64,000 nt of DNA, from the NCBI RefSeq assembly GCF_051020985.1, contig NC_135012.1, positions 13,208,451 to 13,272,450 on the forward strand, given 5' to 3'. Positions 33,501 through 48,500 of this stretch are shown in pieces (within the stretch, counting starts at the first letter, position 1; every line of letters starts with the position of its first letter). Below the pieces are notes generated by a model that was not told the origin of the DNA, made no database searches, and saw only the letters and a program-made list of their open reading frames with translations. The DNA comes from Nomia melanderi (taxonomy: Eukaryota > Arthropoda > Insecta > Hymenoptera > Halictidae). The translations under genes were made by a program, and so were the position numbers.

Positions 33501-36500
33501 CACGGGCTCGCTAACGGTCGCGGTCCTTTTTCTCCTTTCTTTCGAAAACCGATAATTAGAGTTCCTTTCCGGGATATGCGCGCGCGATATCGTGGACAGG
33601 GCCGTAAATTGTCTAATGGCGCCGGTGATAGAGCAGAGGTGTGCATACTTACTTAGATCAATCATGTTTCGTTTCCCGCGTTTTCCTGTTCTTTCAGGCT
33701 ATCGCGAAACGGGATCCCGCGGCAGGAAATCGTTAGCAGAAGGGAGAGAAGGACGTAACCGTTGCAATTATCTAGGTGATTAGGCGGCCCGACGTCGACG
33801 AATATCGCAGCCCGTACCGGCCGAACGATGCCCACCGATATCCCGCCGAACGTGAGGATTCACGCGGAACGGAACAAACTCGCGGGCAACCTACATACAT
33901 ACGGGAACGTCACGCTTTCTTGCGCTTAGCGGGCCGTTTTGTCACTCCGCGTGTCGGTTATCAGCTGGCGACGAAGCGTGCGCGCGCGCGGCAAAAACGA
34001 ATATTCGCGGGAAGATCTGGGACAGGATACCGTGCCACGCTCGATCTAATTTTCAAGCCGCCGCGTTTCCACTTTAATGAACATTCCAGCGAAGAATTTG
34101 GTAAGAGACGCGACTTTCTAGAGATAAGAATGTCGTTCGGTGTGTCTTTTGTCAGCGCGGATTTCGTTTCATTAACGGCGCCTCGTGTAAATCTCCCGAC
34201 GTCACCGGCGAATCCGGTTGGCTTTCTTCGAACGGAAAGGCATCTGCACGAATCGAACAACTCGCGTTGTCATTGGGGACAACTATTCGAGAAGAAAGTA
34301 GAGAACAACTGAATATTTGAAAGAATCGAAAGAAACTGATAGCGAAGCATCGGTCCTCGCGCGGGCAGGAGAGGCTAAAGGAGATAAATTTCCGGAATTT
34401 TTCGTTGGCAAAGGTATCGGTCACGGGATCTCTCGAGAAGGTTCCGAGAAAGCGATCGCGTTCCCCGCACGATCAGCTCGTGCACGGGTTTCAGGGTTAA
34501 TAGGATACGCCGTGGATGATTTCCCGGCGTTAATCATATCGCCGCTGACAAATCGCCTCCCTCGCAGCCCCGCGACGCGTACAAATGCTGGCGGCGCGAT
34601 CGCCGGGCGCAGAATTCGATACATCCGACGGCGCGCGTTAATGCACGTCCGGATGTTAAATCCGTAGCCCGTTTGAAACGCGCGAAGCTAAAGAGCGACT
34701 CTTCCGACGATTCCTCCAGCCGAGCGTCGGTGACCGAGCGCGGGACAGCGCGCACACGGGACAAAACGGGGCTTATAAATTGAGTAGTCGAATGGTATGC
34801 GGCATGCATAATTAATCGGCGGAATTATGCGAGCGAGGTATTCACGAGTTAGTCCCCCGGATCGTTTCATTTGTACGCGAGCCGGCTTAAGTGAATTCTT
34901 AAGTGCAAGCCTCGAAGAATTCGGCCTTTCCTTTTTATTTCTGGTTCGGGCTTGAAAAGTCGAGGCGAGATTCGTTCGGTAAGTGGATCGGGGAGTATTC
35001 TTCCCGGAATTCACGCCGCGTTATACCTTCCGCCGGCAACGCGAACGATCGAGGCGAAAAATAGCGGACGAAGAACTGGATGCGCTGGCTAATGGTATGG
35101 CGACGATTTTCGCAGTGATTACGATAAATAGATTAGGATCGCCTGGATTATGATAGAGAACGCGGCAATTCTACACCGCTTAACTGCCTGTAATCTCCTT
35201 CCTTTAGCACATTTCTGGGCCGTTTATCGAACCTACTCGGGCAGTGGCTGCCGCGATTCTCACGATGCGCCCCGAAGAGAAAAACGAACAGCCGGACTCT
35301 CCTCGTACGCCTAGCTAGACACCTAGCTAGGCTCCTGCCTACCCGCGTACACTTCATATCGACGGAATACTGGAACATATGCTAATCGAAAACATCCTGC
35401 CTGCGCCTGAATAAACGCGACGCTTGTCTCGCTAGCATCCAAGTTAACACGATTCAGCTTTTTACTTGGCCGTTTCATAGGCTCGCCTATCGGCCTGCAA
35501 CGATTCCTGTCGGTATCGGCGTACTTCCCTGAACGTATACGAACCTTTTCCGGTTGTAGTCCCCACGGCTTTACTACCAGCAACTCCTCCTCCGCGTTCG
35601 GCGCCATGTCCGACTCGCTGAAAGAGAAAAACAAACGACTTTAATTATGATTAATGACTCGGTGCCTCATGAATAATCTAATGGTGTCCAGGAGCAAGTG
35701 TCGGACGATGTTGTAAAGCCCCTGAACGATCCAACGGAGATTAGAAGCTGTCGGAGACCCGGTCCTGGATCGACCGGTAATCACCTTTGCGTGTTACCTC
35801 TCATTGTGTTCGATTCGGTACTTTTTCCGGCGACGATTTTCGTTTTTACGGAGAACCGTTTCAGTGCGGAATAGCCGGTAACGCTGGTCGTTTAATGCCT
35901 CGTCATTTAACGCTGCGAAAATGGCCGGTTTGGGCCCGACTCCGCGCAAAAAGTACCACCGGCGAAACGGAGCATTAAAATCGGTGTACGTACAAGTTTT
36001 TCGGCCGGATTCCGGCGATTAATCGCTCGACGCCTCGCCGATATTCAGAGGCGGTCGGCAAAAACGAAGCGCGCCGACCCCCGAGTGTTTTCGTCGTCGG
36101 GATCGTCGGGCAACGATGCAGTTAATTGGGAACGTTCGACGCGTCAGGTGCTCGTCCAGTTTGTGGAACGACTCCGGGGAATTTCCTCCTTGGAATTTTC
36201 GAACGGTACCTCGTGCTCGCTCGTTTCGTTCCGCCGCAACGGAGACGGCCACCGGCGCGGCGGCATCGCATCTCCACGTCTCGCGTCTCGTTCATACGAT
36301 ATTTCGATAGGATCGTGACAGTTCGAAATTCGGTTCCGCGAGGCTCGCGATAGCTGCCGATGGAGCGCGCGCACCAGCGGATAGGTTCACGCGAGGAATC
36401 CTTATCTAACGGCAGCGGCAATAGCGCCGCGCTTAAACAGCGCCAATTAACTCAACGAGTTTACAATAACAGTTTTATTAATTAATCACTTTCGCACCTC

Positions 36501-39500
36501 GGATCACGGATTCGCCGGCTGATTAGGCGTCGTCCAATCGTACAATGCGACGATGGAATATTCAAGCGGTTCTACCGGGACGGGGTTGCAAATGAACGTA
36601 AATCGCGATACGGACTATCCAGAAACGCTTCCCCGGGGACAAGTAATGGCCGCGGCGACTTTGTAATTAATAGTCGAGTTGCGGGGATCGTGGAATTCTT
36701 GGCCGGGAGCAGGAAACGCGGCTCGCATCCTGCGCGGGTTGCTTCTTCGAGCGTGGCTGCAGAAAAAACCGATCCTACTTTAACACTTTTCCTAGGACAA
36801 CAAAACTTTGCATCACGGTCGGACGGGACGATAAATGTTGAGGATACCCTGAATCTCCTTCGGCGGGTAATCGAGTGCTTTATCGTCGGGCACCTCTTAA
36901 TTACGAGCTGTTGGAGAACGCGAGTGGAATCATAATTTTCGAATAATTTCACTGGTTATTACTCGTGCTTCCGATTGACGCAGCCAGCGTCCTATCAATG
37001 TTATATTAATAAATTGCAGCATCCATGTCCGATCTATTAAACAGAGCGTCGTTCAACGCGGGTCTGCCGCTCGAGCGATAGACTGGAAAGATTGCCACGG
37101 TACGAGGTGCAACGCTGCGCGATGCGACGAGCAGCCGTGGCTCCGGGTGGACACAGGCCACGCCAACCGGATACGCTCGGTTTCGTGGGTAAGCCTGTGT
37201 AGTGATAATAGGAGTCACGAACGACCACGGTCACGACGCCGGCGTATGATCGTGTATCGACAGATCGAAAGGGGTTTGCTGCTACTCCTTCTTCCTCGAT
37301 CTCCCAACGTTCCGCGCCGCGCCGGTCGGATCAGAAATATCCTGATAATGCGCGGCGCGGCGCTCGTCCCGTCTTGACCTTACGGGCCGCGTCGGACCGC
37401 GCCGATTCAGGTAATCCCCGCTCGTAAGCACGGGCTATCAGTGATGATGACTTTAAAGTATTATAATCCGTCGGATATAGGTTTCGAATGCCGGTGGACC
37501 TTTTCGCGGTTCGGAACGACGTGCCGGCGCTGCGACGCGGTCCCGAGATTATCGCGCGTTTTCTCGCCTTTTCGCAGGGGCCGGTCTTCATTAAAATGGC
37601 ACGCTAACGGCCGGATCGCGTAGCCTGTGTTTCGCCAAACGGGTAAATAGGACAAATTTACGGTTATGCGCTTATGGATCGTCCGGAGATTCCTCTCGCG
37701 GGCCGCATACGCCGGGGACGAAGCGCAATTCAGCTGAAAGAGTTGTAACCGGGAGTACGGACGGGCGAGGTAAACGAAAGCCAATAACGCGAGGGAATAT
37801 CCCTCGAACGTTAATTGCGGTTCGTCGCACTCGGATTAGAAGCTCTTAAATTGGCCTCGGTAGCGGACAGGCCTCGCGAGATCGCGAAACGCCCAGTGTT
37901 TTTCCGTCGGAATATTCGAGGAGAATTACTGCGGGCCATTCGACGTTTAACAGTAGCGCAATAAAGCACGAGCGGCCGGCGGGCTACGCGGAGAAACGCG
38001 CGCGTTCGAAACTTTCAGTTTAGCGAAACGATTTTTTCGCGCGTCGATCCGAGCACCGCTAGATCGCGATAAGGGAGTCGGAGCGGAATTTATCCGAAGT
38101 GGGAATGACTCGCATACCATGGGTGGATCAACGTCTGCCAATCAAACGCGTTTTGCTCGAGCTTTACCATCCAGTCGCGAACATGGGATTAACGCGAAAG
38201 ACACGTGAAAGACGTAACACGACCATCGTGACGTTCGATCGGCGTTTAATAACAATTATCTCGCTTTCCGGTAACGCGATGGAACTGGTACTACGTTTCA
38301 AGGGGGTAACTTACTTTCAGAGTAATAACACAGAGTCTATTTCACGGTAATGGCTGCCGGTAACCTCTCCTCCGCGGAACAAGTTGGTAGCAGTCGAACG
38401 ACAAACAAACGGATCCACGCGGAAGCGATGGAACGAGTTTTCCTTTGATCTCCAACTATTTGCTCCGATTCGTTACGTGTGCACCGTGATCCACCGGCGA
38501 TCCTCCTACGAGCGAATCAAGGATCTCCGTCGACCATTAGAATCCCGGCGCTGATACGCAACGAATCGCACCGAATCCAATGTCCCGCTCATCAGCATTA
38601 ATCTCGCGGGACGTCCGGTTCGTCGGAGGGGCGGGAGGACGAGAGCGCGGTCACGGTGATTCTTCGCGTGTCAAAGAGGGCCGCCTCGCGGAAACGTCGA
38701 GGCCGCGAGAGCCGCGTGGCTCGTCAGATCCGCGATCTCTCGAGCGCAGCACGAGCATAACGTAGTAGCGAAGGTAGCCGCGGAGTAGGTAGATACTTAC
38801 TCGAGGAGGACAGCCGAGGCATTGACCCGCGCGCGAGCGGTTAGTCACGCGTGCACACGCACTTTTGCACGCCTCGCGCACCTATACGTACCGGCGTGCG
38901 CGCTCAGGTGTCCTTTCAGGAATCCTAGCTGGCCGCGAGCGATCCCGCGGCCCGCGAGACGCCGAGCAATCGGAAAAACGCGAGGCGAGATTCTATTCAC
39001 TCGGGATGCCGGGTTCAGGGGCATCCGCGATTTCGGTTCTGGCTGCTAATCGGATTATAAACAACTCGCATTTTCCAACTTGCAAAACGGTGCGGCAATC
39101 TTCCAGCTCTCGACACGCACTCGGCAAAGCTCTGTTCGCAGAACCTTCCTGGAAATCGGGTCAAGCGGCGAAGCCCAGCTCCGCGATCACTGAATCATTC
39201 AGCCACGCGTGCGTCGCTGTTTTTCCGAGCGCGGACCGGTGGGAATCTCGTATCCTTGAGTCGCGCAGCTCGAGCGATTCGCATTCCTAGCCTTCGTAGG
39301 AACGATCGGGCCGGAACGAAATTTCGAAAATCCCAATCGCCTTCGAAAAGAATCGTCGCCGCTCGATGAATACCGGCGTTAGCGTCGCGGAACCGTGTCT
39401 ATCGTGTTCCGTGCGCGCGAGAAGATGGTCGCGTGCACACGCACGGCTCGCGCAGACGAGGGAAAGAGCACCGGGGAGGAGATCGCGCGCGTTCCGCCCG

Positions 39501-42500
39501 TGAATAGGTAATGCGATGCGCGAACAGGCGCCATGACTCGTTGCGGCCGGTGTCCCGACCGCTTTGCCGCGGGTTCCGCACCGCGAAAAATCCGGCGATC
39601 GCCGATGCTGCGCCGTTGATCTTCGAGCAGGCCATTAGTGGGATATGCGAGAGCATGGAATTTCTGCCGTTCCGTGGGCTACATCGGCACGGCTCCTCTT
39701 TATGATAGTGCACGCCACGCACGGCATCGATTGCGCTCCCGTCCACTCGCCTCCGCCGGCTGTGATCCGAAATCCCCTCCCAATTATGCCATTACCTTCG
39801 AACCTTCTCCGTTTCATCGGCGATTACTTCTGAATTTTTTCTTCACCCCGCAGAATCCGAACACACTGGGCGTTCGTTAAACCCTTTTGTCAGCGCGGCC
39901 GCGCGGATCAACGATGAACGATGAACGGAGCGGTGTAGTGGCGACCAGGAGAAAAGATAATTGCACGAATCGGGACTGGCTGAAAGCGATCGCGTGTTTC
40001 GCGCTCGGACCACTTATCCGAACAGTTCCCGTCGGTCTCTTCTTCGTCGACCGGTCTCGATTGTCTTCGGATTGAACGCTCGAAATCCATTATCGCGATT
40101 GTTTCGCGCAACCTTTCTTCGGTGTTATCGGAGGATCGGTAGTGCAATCTTTCTAGCGATTTCTAGCAATTACATCGCGAAATCAAGTCCATTCGGCGGG
40201 TACCTGTTCTTCCGCGGGGCTATTACGGCGAAGGTCGCACGAACTAGGGGAAGTACAGTTTGAATCCGTGGCGCGGCGGGCACATTGTAAGCATCACGGC
40301 GCTCGTAATGCTTCCCGTCGGCTGTTTGCTCGAGGTGTATCGGTTATCTCGGCACCGCGCGGATAGATGAAGAGAGAACGCCGCTCGGACGGGAGCGCGA
40401 GCGGGAGCGGGAGCAGCGCGGACAGGCGCCACGACTCGCCGCGGTCGCCTCTCTGTCCGCGCTTTGAATCCCCATGAAAAATGGCGTCGATCGAGAGACC
40501 ACGGATCGTCGATCTTGACGACCATTAGCGGACTACACGGCGGAGAGATTTTTCCGCCGTTCCGCCTCCTCTCCCGCCGCTGGCCGCGCGCGCGCGCACA
40601 CACCGCATGGAATGCTAACCGACGCCCGGAAGTGCAGTTGATCTCCCATACCTGATCCTCTCCGACGACCGGGAAAGAAGTCAATTCGCATTCCCCCAGG
40701 CGAACGGAAAAACCCCCTCGGATGTTTGCCGACGCGCTGGTCCCGCGTCGTTTCGCGAAACCCTCTCGCTTCTTGCGTAACTTCTTCCGTAACGTTTTTT
40801 CTCTCCTTCTCTGTATTCTTCCACGCACGGACGCGTTTTCGTGAGAAGCGATTCGTCGCCAATTAACGGACCCATTGAATGCTAATGCGGCGTTAATAAC
40901 CGTCGAGGATTTGACGAAAACTCTTTTGGGACTCGTCGGAAACGGTTGGCAAAATCGTCGACAGAAGGATCTATTCGACGCGTTCGGACGGTCGATCGGC
41001 GAAGGCACCCGCGGATGAGGTTTAACGGGATTACCGATCGCGTCGAGATCGAGCCCGAGATATCGGTCAGCTGAAGTCGTGATAATCGTGCGCGGATGCC
41101 GAAGCTTTCGAGCGGGAACGGTGGAAACTATGGAAAAGATTCCTCGGTAATTATCGGAGCGCCGGAGCGCGCCCCAAAGAAATCGGAATACGGTCCGAAG
41201 AATGGACATATAGGAACGTGAGATTTTTCCATAGGCGAATGGACGAATGGTTCGTTCCGCGAAACACGATAATTGCTGGAATTAAGTAAACTGTAAACAG
41301 AGCCGCGGACTGCGCGGGTTGCATTCTCTCTCCGCGGGATACCGAAACGGCACGGCGAAGTGTTCGCGTTGCGGCAAGAAAAGAACGGCTAGATCCTTCC
41401 CGGATGATAATTAGCCCGGCAACAACTCTCTTTGGCGTAAAAGGCTAATCTACGATTAACCCAGCCGTTTTTTCTTCTGGTCGCTGGCATATAATGCGCG
41501 CACGATGCGAGCAGCGGTAATTGTTGGCGTTTTTTGCGCACCGTTATCTTCGGATTCGGATCTTCTTCGATTCGCGTTCGCCGGGAGAATCGGCGATCTT
41601 GCGCCACCGCGATTTCCGCTTTCTACGAATGTTCGCGTCGAACGGGGACCGGGTAACCGCTTGGACGATCTCTGGAAACCGAACTCTCCCCTTAGATTTC
41701 TAGAAGCAGATGTCGGACTCGCCGCGCAGGAAGTTGAGACACTTTCCTCGCGCCGACCTTTCTATGAATATAATAGAGTCTCACGAGGCATCCTCTGCAA
41801 CCGTTGCGTCCATCTTTTAATGAGTCCTTGATAGATCGCGGCGCTCGCGTGCAACGAGCACCGCAACAGCGCAGCGGAGTGCAACGGCGCGCATTTAGCT
41901 GCTATCATCGCGCGGGTATTCGATCGTTAATCCTCGAGCGCCGCGATCTGTCAAAGTTTGATCGGAGAGTCGGCGCAGCTGGAGGAAACTCTTCCAGCCG
42001 GTGCACGACAACCGCCTGGAGGTATTGAAATTTCACTCGGCGATGCATTGATGTCCTCCTCCTAGTTGCCCCGTGAGAAAAGAGGCAGCTCGATGCCTCC
42101 GATACTTTAATCGCGGCCTGGTTCACCTCGTGGCAGGTTTTCGCGAAGCCGTCACGCGTGACGGGCCGAAGCGAAAGAATCGCCGATGACCTCGATCTAG
42201 GATGATCACGCATTCGAGGTTGATCCACGGAGGTATATAACGACCGCTGGATATCCCGACTCGCATGTATTCATCACAGTGTTCCGCGAACTGCCGCGGT
42301 GGCTGGGACACCGGGGTAAAAATCTCGGGAAGAAATAGGAGGGAGGGTGGCCGGTTGCTCCATCGGAAGAAAAGAGGATACGCAGAGCGGCTACCGCGCG
42401 CTCCCGGGATAATAAATGTGAGATTGCATCTTCCCGGTGATCTTATTGGCTTCGACTCGCTCGAGCGAGCAACCGATCGAGATTATTTGAATATCGTCCC

Positions 42501-45500
42501 GCAAATGCTCGCTCGGCCAACTGGAAATGACAGTCGTAAACACGAGGTTGACGATTAGAAACAAGCGGGACAGGCCTCCGTGCGGCGTCTGTCCGGCGAA
42601 GCCGAGCCCGATCTCGGAAAAGTAGCGCATCCGCGATTCCGTGCCGCGAACGCGTTTCGCCGCTATTCCGTGCTCTTTCTCCGCTCGGGAAAAAGTTTCG
42701 CCGATACGATAGCGATTCCGCGTAAATACGACCGGATGCAATCGAAAGTGTGCAGCACCCGTCGTGCCCCCATAATTTACATCGAGCGGCGAGAGGAATC
42801 GGTGCACCGAAAGCAACGCGTCCAGGTGAAATTGAACGTCCGTAGGCTCTCTTCGAAATTAGCGCGAGCGATTTCCGAGTTTTTGCTCGGCGAGATATCG
42901 TTGCGGAGCCACGAATCGACTGCGTCCTCGTACGACGTCAGCCTAAAAACTTGTCTAGAATCTAGCCTCGCAGGGATCTCGATCGCTTTCCAAAATCTCT
43001 CCGACGTGGAAGCCTTGCTTCGGCGTTACAAGCTCGCGGTCGGGGGAATTTTCGAAGGAATTCCGGCACTCGGGGCGGAATTCCCCGGCCTGGCCCGGGA
43101 AGCCGACACTTTCCTCCGCCGGTGATTTTCATAGACGCGCGTGCGTAGACCCACCCGGCTGATTGTTAGTTGTTATCGCATTAAACATGACGGCGGGCTC
43201 TAGTCCGCGAGAGGCGCGCGGGGTGCGCGGGGGGCGCGAACGCGAAATGATACGTTTCCCGGCAGCGTGCAACGGAGACACGGGGAAGAATTACGGCACG
43301 ACCGTGGTTAGACCGTGGACCGTCTAAACATAGAGCGGAGCGCTAACTGGATTTTTACCATGGTAATGCTGTCGAGTCGACGCACCGCGCCCGCGTAAAC
43401 ACCCCCCTCGCGCGCCGTGATAAATTATGCATTCCGAAACGGCGATCTTTCCCCACCTTTTGAATATTCCCGAGTTCATTAACCTCGGCCGTATATTATT
43501 TGAATATCGGCCCTCATTTATTTGTAGGCCGACGTGTGGTTAACGCGGTGCTATTGAAATTGAATACCGCGAACAACGCGAGCCCGTCGCCATTATGTTC
43601 CCGGCACTAAAATGAAAATGCCCAGGCTCGCCTGGGCGGTCGGCATGGCCGAGGAAACCGTTCCGCGGCTCTGCGGGGACGGTAGGACCATTTTAGGATC
43701 TCCGGGAGCGTCGATGATCGTCGTCGTCCACCCACCGGTCCCTAGAGATCGTTGCATCCGAGAACCGGCCGGCCGAGTAAATCTCGTTAGATCGGGAACG
43801 AGTTCGTTACCGATCGCTCTCTCGCGGGATAAGGATCGAAAAGTCCCTGCCGCGAGATTTGATTTACAATCGTGGTCCGGTCACGCCGGGAACTCGTGGC
43901 CCGGCTGAAAACCTTACTGGCCCGAAGCTCCTTAAATAGTCCGATCGCTGCCGGCATTCCAGCGCACCGGTCCGCGCTGAAAAGTCCGCCGAATAACGTT
44001 CGAATGAATTGTGTTCGCGGCGTGACCGGTTTTCTACCGCCAATTAAGTCGATTTCAAGGCGTTATCTCTGACGGGGCTTTACGTAATTCGCGTCCCGGA
44101 TCGAAACTAGTTTGTCTATTGATTCGGGGTAATGAATACGAGATCGCGGTTTCACGACCGCCGGGGAAAGTGGACGCGAACCGATCGTTAGGTGGCATCG
44201 GTCGCACCGTGAAAATCATTTTCCATCGCGCGATCCACCGCGGCGGCGACACGAGTGTCTCCGCGACCGCGGCCGTTCTATCCACAGGAAATTGAAGTCA
44301 TTAATGCTCGAGCGAGCAGACGAGGTATACGCCCCGATGGTCGCGTCGCGTCTTTCCACGGGCGCAAGCCTCGCACCGCGTACTTTCTAGCCGAGGGGCC
44401 GAAATGCTTTTTCACTGGCGATCGCTGGCGGAAGGCGTTACCATTTTTCCCCAGCAGGCCTTGGTCAGGTATCGTCGATCGAGAAGGATGGCCCGCTCCG
44501 AGGATTATCGTTATTAACCCGTTAAGATGCGTGAAACCACCGCTTTCTACCCCTTGTCGTGTGCGTGTCTCTCCGCGGGATCGTATTTCATGAGAGTTTC
44601 TAACGGAAGGCGGCCTCTCTGCTTCTGTTTTCCACAAAAAGAGACCGACCGCTGCACGGCTGGCAGCGCTATTTTTCCCCTTCGCAGCGGAACGACGCGA
44701 GCCGGGACGATCCGCGAGACAACCCGACGCGGCACTGAAAGGGAAGCGGTCGTGTTACTTTTGCGACCACGCAACGGTATGCGTCTCGCGTTTCGTCCTA
44801 GCTTCTCTCTCGTTCGTGGAACAGGCGCTGCAAAGACTTTTAGGAAAAACACGGCGACACCTGTAATTCTGTTACTTTGTGTTACTCGCGTTGCTCGTTA
44901 TGGCAAATTGTCTGTTATTGCGACACGATCGACAATGGCGATATGGTAATACTCGCAACTTCTCCTCCACTTCTTCGAGTATCTTCTTGCGTTTCCTCCG
45001 CCGGCCTCTCCACTCTTTGATTTTTTTCATTAGCATAATCAACTTCGAGGCCGTCGTTACACGACGATCGCGTTACGATCTAACTATCGCCGCGGCATTA
45101 ACGCCATTATCTTCCAGATTATCCAGCTCCGTTACGCGCCGGAACGCATAATACCGCTAATAATAGCTACTTTGCGTACGCGGCACCTGACGCAATTAAA
45201 GCAGCTCGCAGAGATTTTTCTAACCGCACGGGTCATCGTTCAATATTCGTTCGGTGTAGTCGCGTTATTCGGGAACGGGTTTTCAAAAACACGCAAAGGT
45301 CCGCGACGCGCGTTGACCCAGAATCGCGGCACGGAATACTTTTTCTGAAGACCCACCGGACGACGGAATTTGCAAGGAATTCCCATCGAGGTAAATTAAA
45401 AGGCCATCCATTTCACGGTTCTCGTGGAAAAAGTGTGGCGCCTTCGTGGCGCGGAACGTGGTGTACCGGTAGTCGTCGATCCTCGAGTTCCCCGGTACCA

Positions 45501-48500
45501 TAATTCCGTCGTTATTTCGGTGAACGCGTCGAGCCCAAGATCATTTGAAGTCTTTGCGAACAGCGAACTTCCAAGCGCCTCGAAGTGCAATCGAGCAAAC
45601 AAAAATGAAGCGAAGTTTCGCCACTGGGTGTGGAGGTCTGCATCCAAAAAGAAGGCGGAAAGATGACTATTTCCGAAGCTCTCAACAGAGATGAATGCAC
45701 TAACTGCGTATACACGCCCATAGCACTCGCAGTAGCCAATTTACTGAACGCGTATGCACGCTCATAGCGCGCAGTGTGCCAGTTATTAGACGTGCAAACA
45801 CGCCCATAGCATCCGAAGGGTTAATGCTCGACGGGGCGAAGTGCTCGAGACAATTAACACGTTCGGTGAGGGAGGAATTTCGCAATTACAACGGCGTTCG
45901 CAGAAATTTGTTCGTTTCTTTGGTTAGCCCTGCGGCGCACAGGTTGGTCCCAAGAATCAACAGTGAGCAGCAGAGTTCCTTTGACTCGTAGTAAAGTCAT
46001 CTATTCGTCATATAAGACTACTACGCGTGGAACAACGATTTATCAAAGGGAAAACGATAAGTTTCTTCTCCGAATAAGTCTCCCAGATCCAATCCGTTGA
46101 AGGTTAATTGCATTCTGCAACCCAATCCTCCTCGCCTCGGAGCGAAACGCAGAAGAGATCACTCTATTCCGTGACGCGTCGTCTCGCCTCCGCCAGGCAT
46201 CGGCCCCGTGCAACGGTTCAGCAGCGTCCACTGGTTCGTGAAAGACATCGATTCCGTCGGCCGGAGCCATTCGGTCTGTCGGTGGCTGGCAGCTAGTGTC
46301 CATTGTAAGATCGCGGTGCCGTTATGAATCTCTAGTTATAAAACGGATCCCTCGTCTCCGGCCGGGTCCCATCTCTCTCCGTAAAGCGCATAACTGTATC
46401 CTTTCGACGGGCGCACGTGCACCGCGCGATGTGTCGTCCCCGTGGTCCCCGTGTTCTTGGTCGTCTCCGTCATCGCCGAGGAACGAAAGAAGAAGCAGAC
46501 CGTAGGAAGGGAACGAATCCGGAATGACGCTCGCCGGTCTCTCGGGACCACAGAGAAATCTAATTTACAGCTCTCTATAAAATGCCCTGCAGCCGGCGCG
46601 TACGACTGTTGCACCGTTACCCGTGCTTCGATTCCCGAGCGTTTCGCACGGCGAGCGTTTATTTCCGCGGACGAAGCACCACAGGAGAGGTTCTTGCGCG
46701 ATTAGGCTCGGCTGAATGGAGGAAACCGCGCGGGTAAAACGCTCCCGCGAGGGAACGAACAATCCTTCTCCCAGGGGTTCGACGCGTCCGCCGATTTCTG
46801 CGGACGACGACAGGTGTCCGAGTTATTAGACTTCCGTCCGTGTTATCTGCTCTGCCTCCGCCGCCGAGCCGCTTTTTCGCCGAGTCACGCGTGGTCCCCA
46901 GGTACGCCATGGAAATAATGGGAAGTCATTCCCGGTTTCTTCCTGCGGCGGTCGCATTGTGCGCGAAAATTCGTTCCCCGATGAGCGGCGGCTTCGTTGT
47001 CTCTCGTCGCGCGGCAAATTGCGCGGCGCCGTGAGAACGTTTCGTTCCTCGGATACGATTTTGCGGACAAAATCGACATTTCCGGCCGACGTAGACCGGG
47101 GTCCGTTGCGAAGCGGGCGGCGCGGCCTGCGGGTCCTTTGTTCGCCGCCGGAGACAAAGGAACACGCGAGGCCGTTCGTGCTGCCTACACCTCCGGATAC
47201 CGTACGCTGCGGCCTGCGCTGTGGACGGGGCTTTAGGAACTCCGTCGGTGGAATGCCCGAGTCGCCGAGTGTGTAACGGGCGTGGAATGCGCGAGAGGAA
47301 GTCGCGGCCCGGCGTGGCACGGCCCTCGCCCGCAGAAATTCACGTTCGATCGCGGCCTGAAATTCAGCCGCGACGAGGACAAGTCGCGGGCCTGATTCTC
47401 CGTGCAGCAGGGGGACCGGCGGCGTCGCTACACGTGCTCACATCCACGTGACGCGTTTACGCTGCTGCACCGGTGCACCGGTGCACCGGTGCACCGGCGA
47501 CGACTTATTACGGGTTCCGCCGATCGTCCGGAGGTGGTCCCGAATGATTTATCGTCGTTCCCCTCGGCTGGATCCTCTCCGGCCGCGGCACCGATGGCAC
47601 ACTTCAATCTCGTGGACGGCTTTTCAGCGTTTCCGCGGGCGAGTCGCGGAATGCTCGAGGTTCGGTGGGTAACTCGAAAACAGCACCAAAGCGGCGCGAT
47701 CGGAACTGGTTTTCGCGGATCGCCTCGGGTACCGCTCGGGTTCCGTCTTTCCATAGGTGTACGAGTTGCAGGACGCGACGAGTTCGTCGATTCCATTATC
47801 CGTGAAGCGAGTCGAAAAGGAAGCGGGCACACTAGACGACGCGTACGCTGGAAATTCGGCGTGCGAGCCGAACGAGAAAAGAAGAACGGTACTCCGTGGC
47901 ATTGTTGCGCAACAGCCTGTACAATGAATCGTTTATGCGGTAGCCGGCGAGTTAGCGCGAACGAATCGTTATCTCATTGCTGGCTCTCGATCGTTCACGG
48001 TTCGATTTAATGGGCCGTTCGCAGACCGTTTGCACGGTTACCGCGGGGATCGTCCGCTTCTTGCGTTTCGAGGCTCGCCGGGAATCCTCGGCGGCGCGCT
48101 CCCGGAAACGGCCACGCCGCGCCGGATGAATAACGTCTCGTAAAAACGGAACGATCGCCGCGGCCGATCGTTTTACATCGGCGCAAGAACAATGCGTTCC
48201 GTCGATCGGCCGTAGTTGGAACAATGTGCCCTCCCCCATCGTCGCCGTGTCGGGTTTTTCTCTCTCCGGCGTGGATCTCATCCGTTGGCAATTTCACGGT
48301 CAATTTTCGCATTCATTTGTTGCTCGGTTTCGCGTCAAGTAATCGAAGTCGAGCCCGTAGGCGGACTCCGAAGTCGGAGGGAGCGCGTTTCTTTGGACTG
48401 GCCAAGGCGCGCGCGTCGCGCGCTCGTAAATCCCATCGAAATTGCTCTGGATACGTGTTACGGTTCCGATCGTGGTGCCACTCAATAAATCAGTCGTAAA

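Noticed and set aside
42580..43125. 181-codon plus-strand frame
   Set aside because: No family motif or splice context; composition typical of CpG-rich non-coding DNA.
47402..48010. 202-codon plus-strand frame spanning the palindromic octamer array
   Set aside because: Its N-terminus is made of the repeat array, and the rest has no motif; several other frames are open in the same place.
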